Origin: Candidatus Pollutiaquabacter sp.
GTDB lineage: Bacteria; Bacteroidota; Bacteroidia; AKYH767-A; 2013-40CM-41-45
Reading direction: 5' to 3'
DNA length: 11,393 bases
NCBI GenBank assembly: GCA_903854075.1
Contig: CAINVI010000349.1
Location: 1-11,393, forward strand
Below the pieces are notes generated by a model, which saw nothing but the letters and a program-made list of their open reading frames with translations, searched no databases and was not told the origin of the DNA. A program made the translations under genes and the position numbers. Position 1 is the first letter of the stretch; each line of letters opens with the position of its first letter. Below, in pieces: positions 1 through 6,028 of the stretch.

Positions 1-520
1 ACTTGGTATTTACGGCGGGTTGATTCGAATCAATCCACGTGGCGAGGGTCATCAAAATATCGTTCAAGGTGGCACCGCGGATTTCCACGCCACGCGTTAG
101 CTCGTACTGCCCGAATCCAATGTTCTTTGACTTCACCGCTGCAGGGTCGATTCCACGGTCTTTTAAGCGATTTGTCTGCTTTGCCTTTATAAGACCCTCG
201 ATCTGCTCAAGAGACTTGGAAACGGTCTGATTCAGCGGTACCGCAAGGTGCATGACGTCTGGGTGGGGGGTAACGGCGCTTACCTCCTGCACCAGCGTCT
301 CGCCGAAGAGGTGCTGATGGTCTTTCCACCACGCATCGAACTTCACCGTGCGAACATCGCCCCAAGGTGCGTAGAACTCGGCTGATTCCTTCAGGTTGGG
401 TCTAAAATCGAGGTTAACGCCTTTGCTTGCGCTTACCACGGGTGCTCGGTGGCAGAGCTTGTAGAACTCGAACCAGAGGCGGAGGTGCTGGCGGCGGGAT
501 TTGATGATTGGGGCGCTCAT
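1..520 (-). CDS. Hypothetical protein, C-terminus beyond window
   Basis: The frame is open from ATG at 520-518 down to base 1 without a stop, giving 173 visible residues; the 3' end lies outside the window. The protein begins MSAPIIKSRRQHLRLWFEFY and carries a Trp/Phe-rich stretch, FYAPWGDVRTVKFDAWWKDH, followed by QHLF. There is no signal peptide or membrane segment, so it is probably cytoplasmic. I have a weak memory of hypothetical proteins with an 'F..WW..H..LF' signature lying near tyrosine recombinases on integrative elements, but I cannot name a family and no recombinase is visible here. Base composition is GC-richer than in the neighbouring genes. The AT-rich stretch upstream (541-550, AAGTATACTT) could hold a -10 element. 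No clear Shine-Dalgarno precedes the ATG. The long open frame supports coding; the function is unknown. Confidence 0.75.
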   Translation of the reverse strand, partial: MSAPIIKSRRQHLRLWFEFYKLCHRAPVVSASKGVNLDFRPNLKESAEFYAPWGDVRTVKFDAWWKDHQHLFGETLVQEVSAVTPHPDVMHLAVPLNQTVSKSLEQIEGLIKAKQTNRLKDRGIDPAAVKSKNIGFGQYELTRGVEIRGATLNDILMTLATWIDSNQPAVNTK

Positions 521-598
521 TTGCTCGATAACACCGCATTAAGTATACTTGCCTTCAACGACATTTTGCCCGATTATTTCTCTAGGTCGAAGGGCGAT

Positions 599-703
599 TT
601 AACTCCTCAAAGCTTTCAGTTTTATGGCAAACCACACCGTCAAGATCACGATACCCGTCAGGAAAATCGGATACGCGGACGTCGAGTTCGTTTCATCATA
701 CAT
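599..703 (-). CDS. 34-residue single-span membrane protein
   Basis: ATG at 703-701 opens a 34-codon frame ending in TAA at 601-599. The peptide starts MYDETNSTSAYPIF, continues into a hydrophobic segment (LTGIVILTVWFAI, about residues 11-28), and ends with the basic tail KLKALRS. This is the layout of a small single-pass inner-membrane protein. Support for it being real comes from a 31-bp near-identical copy of its membrane-segment codons at 5711-5741, also leftward, where the deduced peptide LTGIVTLTVWLSIR keeps the same reading. It lies 78 bases upstream of the leftward gene starting at 520 and is divergent from the gene starting at 726, with only 22 bases between. No ribosome binding site is obvious. 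The function is unknown, and it could be the surviving tail of a longer membrane protein. Confidence 0.45.
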   Translation of the reverse strand: MYDETNSTSAYPIFLTGIVILTVWFAIKLKALRS

Positions 704-725
704 CTGAAACTAACTACTTCTTAAA

Positions 726-2213
726 GTGCCGTCGAAATACAAAGAAGAATCATGGTACGATTGGTACGGGAAGAATGTTGAGGGAATTGTTGCTGAAATA
801 CATGCATGGGGGCTCGAGATAAATATTCCTTCTCTGCCCGTATCGACAAGGGGACATCTGCACATTTCCGAAGCAACTGAAGGACAGGTCGAAAATCTCG
901 CAACCCTATTTGCCATCGGGCAGATTTTAATAGTTAAGATTCGTCTTTTAAGGAAAGATAGAACTGGGTGGGAGGTCAGTCTTAAAGCCACGTTTATTGA
1001 GGCTCGGTGGGCTGCTGAGTTTCCAGATTCGTCTGGAGCTATTGGTTGTGTGGAGCGAGTCGGAGAGTTTGGTGCCCTAGTAAGACTCAAATGCGGGCTT
1101 GTTGGGCGCGTTTCAGCATATAACTTAAGTTTAATTCCGCAGAGTCATCAGCTTGAGGTCGGAGCTACGATTGTAGTTAAAATGGGAAAATGGGATTTTG
1201 AAAGTAATTGTCCTTTACTGCATCCAGTGTTAACAGTGGAGGTGCCGGGTATCATCGATGCAGTCAACGTAAGCGTACATATTAAAGGTAACAAAAAGAG
1301 AAATGTTGGATATTCTAAAACCACTGCACGGGTTAGTACAGAATCGTATGGTACAGTTGAATGCGACGTTTCCCGTCTGATTAAAATTCAGGAACGTTTT
1401 CGTATCGGGAGTAATGTGATGGTTTCAATTCAGCTAGCGGGTTGGCTAAGTTGGGATCGCCACGGAAAAATCATTTTGGCTGAATCAGATAAAATTCAAT
1501 ACGGTCAAGTGCCAGAAGTCGGCTCTGTGATTGAAGTGCTCGTAGTTAGAGTCGTGGATTACGGCGCATTTTGTAAAGTTGCAGATAACTTAGCGGGCTT
1601 AATTCATCACAAATCAGTCATCTATGACAAAACACCTGAATTAGGAAGATACATTCGTCCGGGGGATTTAATTTCCGTGCGGGTTTTATCTACTCCCCCC
1701 GATCGACCGGGACCTTCTCTCGACTTTGTAACTATGGTAAAGCCCTACACTCATGAAGGGCAAGATGCGGACAGTTGCAGAAGCCTATTTAACCTCGCGC
1801 AGGAAAAGCGTAAACGGGTATCGGGCGGATTTAAAAGAGCTGGCGGATTTCGCGCTGAAGTTCTCGATGCCTTTGACCATACTTGTACTCTTTGCGGAAT
1901 GAGCCAACTGATTTCCGAAGAGATATCCTTAGCTGAGGCTGCTCACATAGTTCCGCATTCACGACGTGGCGCAGACATTATTGAAAATGCTATCTGTTTA
2001 TGTCCGGTATGTCATTGGGCATTTGATAAAGGCTTGGTTGGGATTAATCAGGACAAGGTAATCGTTGTTAGCAAAATGATTGCGAATGAGTCAGATGTCT
2101 CCACCAGTCTCCGTAAATTAGATGGCAGACGGGTGGTATTACCTGAATCACATAAAGTTTCCTATACGGCACTTAACTGGCATATGCGAAACATATTCTG
2201 GGATCTCAGTTAG
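726..2213 (+). CDS. Multi-S1-domain / HNH endonuclease fusion protein
   Basis: This 495-residue protein starts at GTG 726; an in-frame TAA at 711-713 excludes a much longer start. It appears to hold about four OB-fold S1-like domains: residues ~18-88 (GIVAEIHAWGL, with GHLHISEA), ~104-168 (GCVERVGEFGALVRL, GRVS), ~172-255 (degenerate) and ~266-338 (EVLVVRVVDYGAFCKV, GLIHHKSV). These resemble repeats of ribosomal protein S1 and would bind single-stranded RNA or DNA. The C-terminus (~370-445) is an HNH_2-type nuclease. It has zinc cysteines C387/C390 and C426/C429, the catalytic motif AAHIVPH with H407, N421, and the closing CPVCHWAFDKG with H430. All key residues are present, so it should be active. 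There is no signal peptide, so it is cytoplasmic. It is AT-rich, consistent with acquisition. The HNH call is strong, the S1 repeats are judged by pattern, and a role in defence is inference. Confidence 0.85.
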   Translation: MPSKYKEESWYDWYGKNVEGIVAEIHAWGLEINIPSLPVSTRGHLHISEATEGQVENLATLFAIGQILIVKIRLLRKDRTGWEVSLKATFIEARWAAEFPDSSGAIGCVERVGEFGALVRLKCGLVGRVSAYNLSLIPQSHQLEVGATIVVKMGKWDFESNCPLLHPVLTVEVPGIIDAVNVSVHIKGNKKRNVGYSKTTARVSTESYGTVECDVSRLIKIQERFRIGSNVMVSIQLAGWLSWDRHGKIILAESDKIQYGQVPEVGSVIEVLVVRVVDYGAFCKVADNLAGLIHHKSVIYDKTPELGRYIRPGDLISVRVLSTPPDRPGPSLDFVTMVKPYTHEGQDADSCRSLFNLAQEKRKRVSGGFKRAGGFRAEVLDAFDHTCTLCGMSQLISEEISLAEAAHIVPHSRRGADIIENAICLCPVCHWAFDKGLVGINQDKVIVVSKMIANESDVSTSLRKLDGRRVVLPESHKVSYTALNWHMRNIFWDLS

Positions 2214-2230
2214 CCGAGGCACCTTGAAAA

Positions 2231-2311
2231 ATGAGCGAAACACCTGATCCAAAACCAATCCATGCTGAAACAGCTCCTGTTTCTGATTCTGATATGTTTT
2301 CCTGTCCGTAA
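2231..2311 (+). CDS. 26-codon ORF in frame upstream of the Sel1-like gene
   Basis: ATG 2231 opens a short frame (MSETPDPKPIHAETAP..., 26 residues) that ends in TAA at 2309-2311. The next ATG, the start of the Sel1-like gene at 2318, lies in the same reading frame only six bases further on. A possible ribosome site (GAGG at about 2216) precedes this short frame, while none precedes 2318. Either this is a leader peptide coupled to the downstream gene, or it is the original proline/acidic N-terminus of that protein cut off by a nonsense mutation. The sequence cannot decide between these. Confidence 0.3.
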   Translation: MSETPDPKPIHAETAPVSDSDMFSCP

Positions 2312-2317
2312 TCTTCT

Positions 2318-3316
2318 ATGTCATTTATAAAGTCATTTTTTTCCGCTCCAATAGAACAATATCCAGAAGATCCCAAGGAATGCTTAGCTCTATTTAAGGT
2401 GGGCAACATTGGAGAGGGTAGGCGAAGCCCAAGGCAGTACAATCTCATTAAGCGCGCAATGACAGCCGGCGTTAGGGAAGCAAAGGGGCTTTTTTTAGAA
2501 GCATTCGTATGGGAGATTAACAATGCGGAGATCTTAAACGAGGTAAAACAGCTTATAAATCACGCTATTGAAGAAGATGATCACGAGATAAAGCTTTTGT
2601 ATGCCCGATTTTTAAAAGAAGGATACGGTTCAATACAAAAAAACACCAAGGAAGCGTGGTTGCTTTACACAGAGCTAGCCACGAAAGGATCTACTTCCGC
2701 CTCATACGAATTAGGTGTAAAATATTTGCGAAATGGTAAGTGGGAGGAAGCAATTTCTTGGTTAAAGCGAGCCGACTTAGGTAAATATAATGTCAACCAA
2801 GCGCTAGGAGATGCCTACATGGGAGACATGGGGCTTGCCCCACGGGCGGAGCAAGAGACTTGCGATTATTATACAACTGGACTTATTGGTTTCTCCGATC
2901 AGATAAAAGATAAGCCAATCGCTGATCGAGTCCGAACAGCGCTACAATATTATCGTAATGCCATTAATTTTTACCCGCCATTTATTGCGGAACCAAACGT
3001 AGAGGCTCTGTACGCCGCATCTAATTGTATACGAATACTAGGATTTGGCAATCAGGGTTTGTTATATGAGTGCATCAACAATCTCATTCGAGCCTCTGAA
3101 TGCAAAGATTTTCAATCTGCCTTCGATCTTGCCTGCATCTATAGTGAGGATACATTGGTTCCCAAAGACCTAAATATCGCCAAAAAATATGCCCAACTTG
3201 CTGCAGGTATTCATAAAAAAATTGGGCTTTCTATCTTTGATCTTGATCCTACTGGCGCAAAAGAGGCGCGCAGGGTTATCTCAATGCGATATATTAATAA
3301 AATCTTGCAGTCTTAA
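2318..3316 (+). CDS. Sel1/TPR-like repeat protein
   Basis: The 332-residue protein is rich in helix-turn-helix repeats of the Sel1/TPR superfamily. Visible units include KEAWLLYTELATKGSTSASY followed by ELGVKYL, then KWEEAISWLKRADLGKYN with ALGDAYM, and a last one around SAFDLACIYSEDTLVPKDLN with AKKYAQLAAG. Such repeats form alpha-solenoids that bind other proteins; no catalytic motif is seen. The first ~110 residues (MSFIKSFFSAPIEQYPED...) are less repeat-like. There is no convincing signal peptide, so it is probably cytoplasmic. It follows the HNH gene by about 100 bases on the same strand, which would allow co-transcription. Base composition is AT-rich like its upstream neighbour. Sel1 proteins often occur in accessory regions, sometimes as immunity or adaptor proteins, but nothing here fixes the role. 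The start is uncertain (see the in-frame upstream ORF at 2231). Confidence 0.75.
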   Translation: MSFIKSFFSAPIEQYPEDPKECLALFKVGNIGEGRRSPRQYNLIKRAMTAGVREAKGLFLEAFVWEINNAEILNEVKQLINHAIEEDDHEIKLLYARFLKEGYGSIQKNTKEAWLLYTELATKGSTSASYELGVKYLRNGKWEEAISWLKRADLGKYNVNQALGDAYMGDMGLAPRAEQETCDYYTTGLIGFSDQIKDKPIADRVRTALQYYRNAINFYPPFIAEPNVEALYAASNCIRILGFGNQGLLYECINNLIRASECKDFQSAFDLACIYSEDTLVPKDLNIAKKYAQLAAGIHKKIGLSIFDLDPTGAKEARRVISMRYINKILQS

Positions 3317-3332
3317 GGTGTAGTGTGGCGCG

Positions 3333-3375
3333 GATTGCACCCCGGCTTCAGCTCAAGCGCCGTCGTGAAGCAATC
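3333..3375 (+). terminator. Imperfect hairpin after the Sel1-like gene
   Basis: GATTGC at 3333-3338 pairs with GCAATC at 3370-3375, and TTCA (3347-3350) pairs with TGAA (3366-3369) inside it, leaving a bulge on the left arm. It lies 17 bases past the stop of the Sel1-like gene. There is no following T-run, so an intrinsic terminator is only a weak possibility; it may simply be part of the gene debris around it. Confidence 0.2.
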
Positions 3376-3377
3376 TA

Positions 3378-3517
3378 CTATCTTCCTTGCTTTGGGTCGG
3401 CGGCGGTCGGGATCACGATCAAGGGCACGCTTCTACCGCCGTTTAGCAGCGATCTAAGCGAAAACGGGAGCTTGGATTGGTTATCCCCGTGCCAGTGGCT
3501 CAAAAACGCTTAGATTC
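3378..3517 (-). pseudogene. Broken copy of the 59-residue protein gene
   Basis: Read leftward, this stretch encodes a degenerate version of the intact 59-residue protein at 9830-10009. It begins abruptly in the middle (NLSVFEPLAR, compared with NLSVLEPVAL in the intact copy). After one frameshift near 3483 it continues as SLRSLLNGGRSVPLIVIPTA and ends AADPKQGR with TAG at 3380-3378. The intact copy reads SLKTVLRGGASVTIIVLQTG in the same place. The start codon and the first ~20 codons are missing. At its 5' side it is fused, near 3517, to a fragment of a different gene on the other strand. A 24-bp stretch at 3395-3418 is repeated exactly at 6964-6987. Conservation of the leftward reading shows which strand was once coding; the rightward open frame here (3325-3513) is an antisense shadow. 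Confidence 0.65.
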
Positions 3518-3572
3518 GATTGAACTTTTGGCTATTACTGCGACTGGCAACTTTGGACCGACGATGCTGGAG
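3517..3572 (+). pseudogene. 56-bp fragment of the gene at 7633-8022
   Basis: Bases 3517-3572 match 7815-7870 at 53 of 56 positions. In the intact gene these codons read DWTFGYYCDWQLWTDDAG; here the same frame reads D-stop-TFGYYCDWQLWTDDAGA-stop, because a G-to-A change turns the first TGG into TGA. No flanking coding sequence of that gene is recognisable on either side. It is therefore an isolated internal gene fragment, joined directly to the broken 59-residue gene. Confidence 0.7.
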
Positions 3573-3654
3573 CCTGAGTGATATTGCCGCAATGAACGAG
3601 GATGCGCCCGCTCAACGCTTGCTAGTGGCGAGCTGGCGAGCGTAGGTTTGGAAT

Positions 3655-4017
3655 ATGAAAACACTGCGCCGACTGCTTGTGCTCCTGTCGTTGGCTGGGT
3701 TATTGTGCTCGTGTGCAGCGAAGAGTGAGGAGGCAGAAATTCAGGATTTCGTGAAGGGTGACTGGCTAATGGTAATTGGGGCTGGTTCGTCACATGCAGT
3801 CAGGATTGACGGCAGTGCGGTTGTTGATCGGAAGTCGTCTCTTGTTTTGTTGCGCCTCAACTGGAAGACGGGCGGCATTGTTGAGTACACAATACTTTTT
3901 ACGACACCTCAGAGAACGTTTCAGGCTAAAGTTGCTGCAAAAACAGATGGGAGCGCAATGTGGTTTACCAACTCTTCTACTGGGGAGACGTTGATCTCGT
4001 TTAACAGGACAAAGTAA
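3655..4017 (+). CDS. Small lipoprotein of unknown function
   Basis: This 120-residue protein begins MKTLRRLLVLLSLAGLLCSC. It has a basic n-region, a leucine-rich h-region and a lipobox with Leu-Cys-Ser-Cys at residues 17-20, so C20 would be lipidated after signal peptidase II cleavage. The mature part (~100 residues) has alternating hydrophobic and polar residues (SLVLLRLNWKTGGIVEYTIL, then FQAKVAAKTDGSAMWF), which suggests a small beta-rich domain. No family is recognised. It is probably anchored in the outer or inner membrane facing the periplasm. It lies 82 bases after the gene-fragment junction and 120 bases before the TerB-like gene, on the same strand. No strong Shine-Dalgarno precedes ATG 3655. 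The signal sequence gives good support for a real gene. Confidence 0.75.
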   Translation: MKTLRRLLVLLSLAGLLCSCAAKSEEAEIQDFVKGDWLMVIGAGSSHAVRIDGSAVVDRKSSLVLLRLNWKTGGIVEYTILFTTPQRTFQAKVAAKTDGSAMWFTNSSTGETLISFNRTK

Positions 4018-4022
4018 ATTCG

Positions 4023-4040
4023 GGTGGCTGTAGTGCCGCC
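4023..4040 (+). terminator. Possible weak hairpin after the lipoprotein gene
   Basis: GGTGGC (4023-4028) can pair with GCCGCC (4035-4040), with one G-T wobble, around a six-base loop, just after the lipoprotein stop. No T-run follows, so termination activity is doubtful. Confidence 0.2.
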
Positions 4041-4137
4041 GCCGCACTTAATTTGACCAAAGCGGAAGACCTCACCACCAACCGAAACTCGTCGAGAAAC
4101 GAAACCGAAAAGAGTAAAGAAAATCCACCGCTTTTAT

Positions 4138-5034
4138 ATGGCTGAATTTAATTCCAAGACCGGACGGATCACCTTAACGAAAGCTCACGTAGCTACCGAC
4201 CAAGGTGCGCGCCTTGTCGATCTTCTCCTAGAAATTGGTATCGATGGCGAACTAACCGACTCTGAACTACTGCGTCTTTCCGACTGGCTAAAATCTGCTC
4301 CTTCAGAAATTCCAGCTATTAGGCATCTCCGCGAAATTCTCGATGACGCCCTACAAGACGGCGTGCTAAGCAAAGATGAAAAGGAATTACTGCATAAACA
4401 AATTGAGCGTACCCTGCCTAGCACCGAGCGAGAAAGACTCGCGATCGCTCGTAAGAATTTGGCTGCATTAGCCAAAGAGCGGGATGATGCGGCAAAAGAA
4501 GCTGCAGCGGAAGAGAAACTCAAAGCTAAGGAGAAAGAAGCCGCCGCCAGAGCCTTGGAGCGAATTAAATGGGAAGAGGAAAAAAATCGCCCAACGGAAC
4601 CTCAGCTAAATTATATACGAAGACTTGGCGGTAAATTAAAAGAAAAAGGCACTAGGCTTGATGCCTCGCTCTTAATTGAAGAGTTATTGAAAACCAATAG
4701 AACTATCACGCCGAGACAGTGGATGATTTTAAGGTTTTGGGACAAAACTCCAGATGCAAATTGGGGTAAACCGGAAGTCAGCCAGTGGATGGATGATTTT
4801 TACTCTGAGGATGAGGATCACCAGTTAGCATGGGAACTATTCAAAGAGGAGAACGGAGAAACTGGAATCTCGAAAGATCCGGAACTAGTCACACTTGGAT
4901 GTGGATCTGAATACCTAAAAAAAATCAAAGATAAACGGAATAGCGGCAAGAATGGACCGAACTTTTTGGGCTTTTTTATTCTAGGCTTAATTGGTTTGGG
5001 AATATGGATTTTTCTTCGGAGCATTATAAAATAA
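4138..5034 (+). CDS. TerB-like domain protein with C-terminal membrane anchor
   Basis: The protein has 298 residues in four parts. Residues ~20-95 are acidic and helical (LLLEIGIDGELTDSELLRLS, ALQDGVLSKDEKELLHKQIE). They resemble TerB-like domains of the tellurite-resistance/DUF533 type, where conserved acidic residues bind a metal. Residues ~97-150 are charged and Ala/Glu/Lys-rich, a likely coiled coil. Residues ~152-235 form a helical domain starting PTEPQLNYIRRLGGK. After a hinge comes a hydrophobic span at ~275-295 (FLGFFILGLIGLGIWIFL) with a short basic end, so it is a tail-anchored protein with its bulk in the cytoplasm. TerB-like domains often occur in stress and phage-defence gene clusters and at the membrane; that link is inference here. 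It stands alone, with 120 bases on each side. The TerB assignment is by pattern; the topology is clearer. Confidence 0.7.
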   Translation: MAEFNSKTGRITLTKAHVATDQGARLVDLLLEIGIDGELTDSELLRLSDWLKSAPSEIPAIRHLREILDDALQDGVLSKDEKELLHKQIERTLPSTERERLAIARKNLAALAKERDDAAKEAAAEEKLKAKEKEAAARALERIKWEEEKNRPTEPQLNYIRRLGGKLKEKGTRLDASLLIEELLKTNRTITPRQWMILRFWDKTPDANWGKPEVSQWMDDFYSEDEDHQLAWELFKEENGETGISKDPELVTLGCGSEYLKKIKDKRNSGKNGPNFLGFFILGLIGLGIWIFLRSIIK

Positions 5035-5123
5035 CAGAAGGTACTTTGTTGTCTAAACCTGCAAAAAACGAGCTACTAAAATTCGCTAAACATTAAACGC
5101 ACGTCGGCTGATGGGGGTAAGGT

Positions 5124-5156
5124 ATGAACACTACGAATATTTCTTTAACAAAATGA
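5124..5156 (+). CDS. Ten-residue leader ORF coupled to the secreted protein gene
   Basis: A short frame (MNTTNISLTK) starts at ATG 5124 just behind a G-rich purine stretch (GGGGGTAAGG, 5113-5122) and stops with TGA at 5154-5156. This overlaps the ATG (5153-5155) of the secreted protein in an ATGA arrangement. Such an overlap can couple translation. The purine stretch is the only good ribosome site here, but it may equally serve no leader at all. Confidence 0.3.
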   Translation: MNTTNISLTK

Positions 5157-5680
5157 GAACATTATGCTTAATGATTGCATGCTTGTTGCTATTTTCCGAA
5201 GCAAAATGCTATGCACGAATGGGCGAAACACTTGAACAATGTGAAAGGCGATACGGAAAAAGAATTAAAGATAAATTTGAACTGACGCGGTATCAACTTT
5301 GGGTATTAAACTCGATACCCCACCTTGAGATGAGACATATCGGAAGGGACGGGGCGCTTAATGTTGATGATGAGACCTATTATTTTTTTCGATTAGACGA
5401 ATTTGTAATTTGTGTAAAATTTGGGGGTAATAAAGTAGATGAAATTCGTTTTGCGAAATTGTCTAAATTTTCTGGAGATGGGGTTGAGGAAATCTCAATA
5501 AAGGAAATAGATGTGATTGTTGCTGCGAATAAAGTAGATGTAAAATTCAACAGTTTTTATTCGATCTTTAAGGTGCTTATAATTCGCACGGAGGAATATC
5601 AAATGAAGCTAAATAAGAAAACGGCGGATGCAAAAAAAGCACTGGAAGATCAAAAAAATGAGGTATTAAAAAAGTTCTGA
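5153..5680 (+). CDS. Secreted hypothetical protein
   Basis: I choose ATG 5153 (175 residues), because it places a typical signal peptide at the N-terminus: MRTLCLMIACLLLFSEAKCYA with cleavage likely after CYA. A start at 5111 would put 14 hydrophilic and aromatic residues in front of it. The mature protein opens RMGETLEQCERRYGKRI, a motif I associate with small exported hypothetical proteins of Verrucomicrobiota. It continues with a beta-rich section (TYYFFRLDEFVICVKFGGNK) and ends in a lysine-rich helix (KLNKKTADAKKALEDQKNE). It should act in the periplasm or outside the cell; the function is unknown. The gene is strongly AT-rich. A short ORF at 5124 overlaps its start in an ATGA arrangement, which may couple the two. 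Confidence 0.75.
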   Translation: MRTLCLMIACLLLFSEAKCYARMGETLEQCERRYGKRIKDKFELTRYQLWVLNSIPHLEMRHIGRDGALNVDDETYYFFRLDEFVICVKFGGNKVDEIRFAKLSKFSGDGVEEISIKEIDVIVAANKVDVKFNSFYSIFKVLIIRTEEYQMKLNKKTADAKKALEDQKNEVLKKF

Positions 5681-5689
5681 TGACTTGAA

Positions 5690-5742
5690 TCAACAAATCC
5701 TTATGCTAAGCCACACCGTCAAGGTCACGATACCCGTCAGGT
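5690..5742 (-). pseudogene. Broken copy of the 34-residue membrane protein gene
   Basis: Bases 5711-5741 match 632-662 at 30 of 31 positions. The leftward reading keeps LTGIVTLTVWLSIRIC before TGA at 5692-5690, compared with LTGIVILTVWFAIKLKALRS in the intact gene. No ATG lies in frame upstream, and that side runs into the start of the rightward gene at 5753. It is therefore a headless remnant, probably not expressed. Confidence 0.55.
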
Positions 5743-5752
5743 ATTGCAGCCA

Positions 5753-6019
5753 ATGAAAGCAATTATACGGAGACTTCTCATCGTTGCATGGATTTCTGTC
5801 GGCTTGGGAACGACGGCGGTTATTTTATATGATACTGCGAAGATTTTTGGGCTGTTAGGACTTCGATTTAATCCAGCCCATATGGAAGTTACCGCCTTAT
5901 TCTACTTCTTTGTTGCTGCAGCCTGGGCACTGCTTTGGGTGCTGCAGTTCGTTCTAACGGGTATTGTGAATCCCCGGAAACTTTTTGCTAACCCCGACGG
6001 TAAGCGGGATCACGACTGA
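5753..6019 (+). CDS. Small two-span membrane protein
   Basis: From ATG 5753 the protein has 88 residues with two clear membrane segments: about residues 8-28 (LLIVAWISVGLGTTAVILY) and about 48-72 (TALFYFFVAAAWALLWVLQF). The tail is polar and charged, NPRKLFANPDGKRDHD. A TTG at 5744 would add only three residues. The N-terminal MKAIIRR suggests both ends face the cytoplasm. No family is recognised. The start region overlaps the edge of a broken membrane-gene copy on the other strand. The last codons and stop form the left member of a 21-bp direct repeat (6005-6025 and 6977-6997), so the C-terminus may have been created by recombination there. Its stop lies 9 bases from the converging stop of the leftward gene at 6029. 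Confidence 0.6.
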   Translation: MKAIIRRLLIVAWISVGLGTTAVILYDTAKIFGLLGLRFNPAHMEVTALFYFFVAAAWALLWVLQFVLTGIVNPRKLFANPDGKRDHD

Positions 6020-6025
6020 ATTTCA
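6005..6025 (+). repeat. 21-bp direct repeat, left copy
   Basis: This is an exact 21-bp match to 6977-6997 in the same orientation, exactly 972 bases apart. The two copies flank the leftward secreted protein gene and its upstream region. Read leftward, the right-hand copy belongs to a tail fragment of the 59-residue gene family (SVVIPTAAD). Confidence 0.8.
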
Positions 6026-6028
6026 TGT

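Noticed and set aside
17..36. Palindrome TTGATTCGAATCAA near the left edge
   Set aside because: It lies within the coding sequence of the leftward gene and is not repeated elsewhere in the window; probably chance.
449..724. Rightward 91-codon frame at the left edge
   Set aside because: It is antisense to the open leftward gene (1-520) and to the small membrane gene; its sequence has no domain, and the repeat inside it reads sensibly only on the minus strand.
3325..3513. Rightward 62-codon frame
   Set aside because: It is antisense to the broken copy of the 59-residue gene, whose protein similarity to the intact copy fixes the coding strand as minus.
3440..3516. Integron attC-like inverted repeat (ATCTAAGCG ... 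CGCTTAGAT)
   Set aside because: The arms resemble attC cores but have CTT/AAG instead of the essential GTT/AAC, and the matching region at 9879-9955 is coding sequence of the intact 59-residue gene, which explains the similarity. No integron integrase or regular attC spacing is seen.
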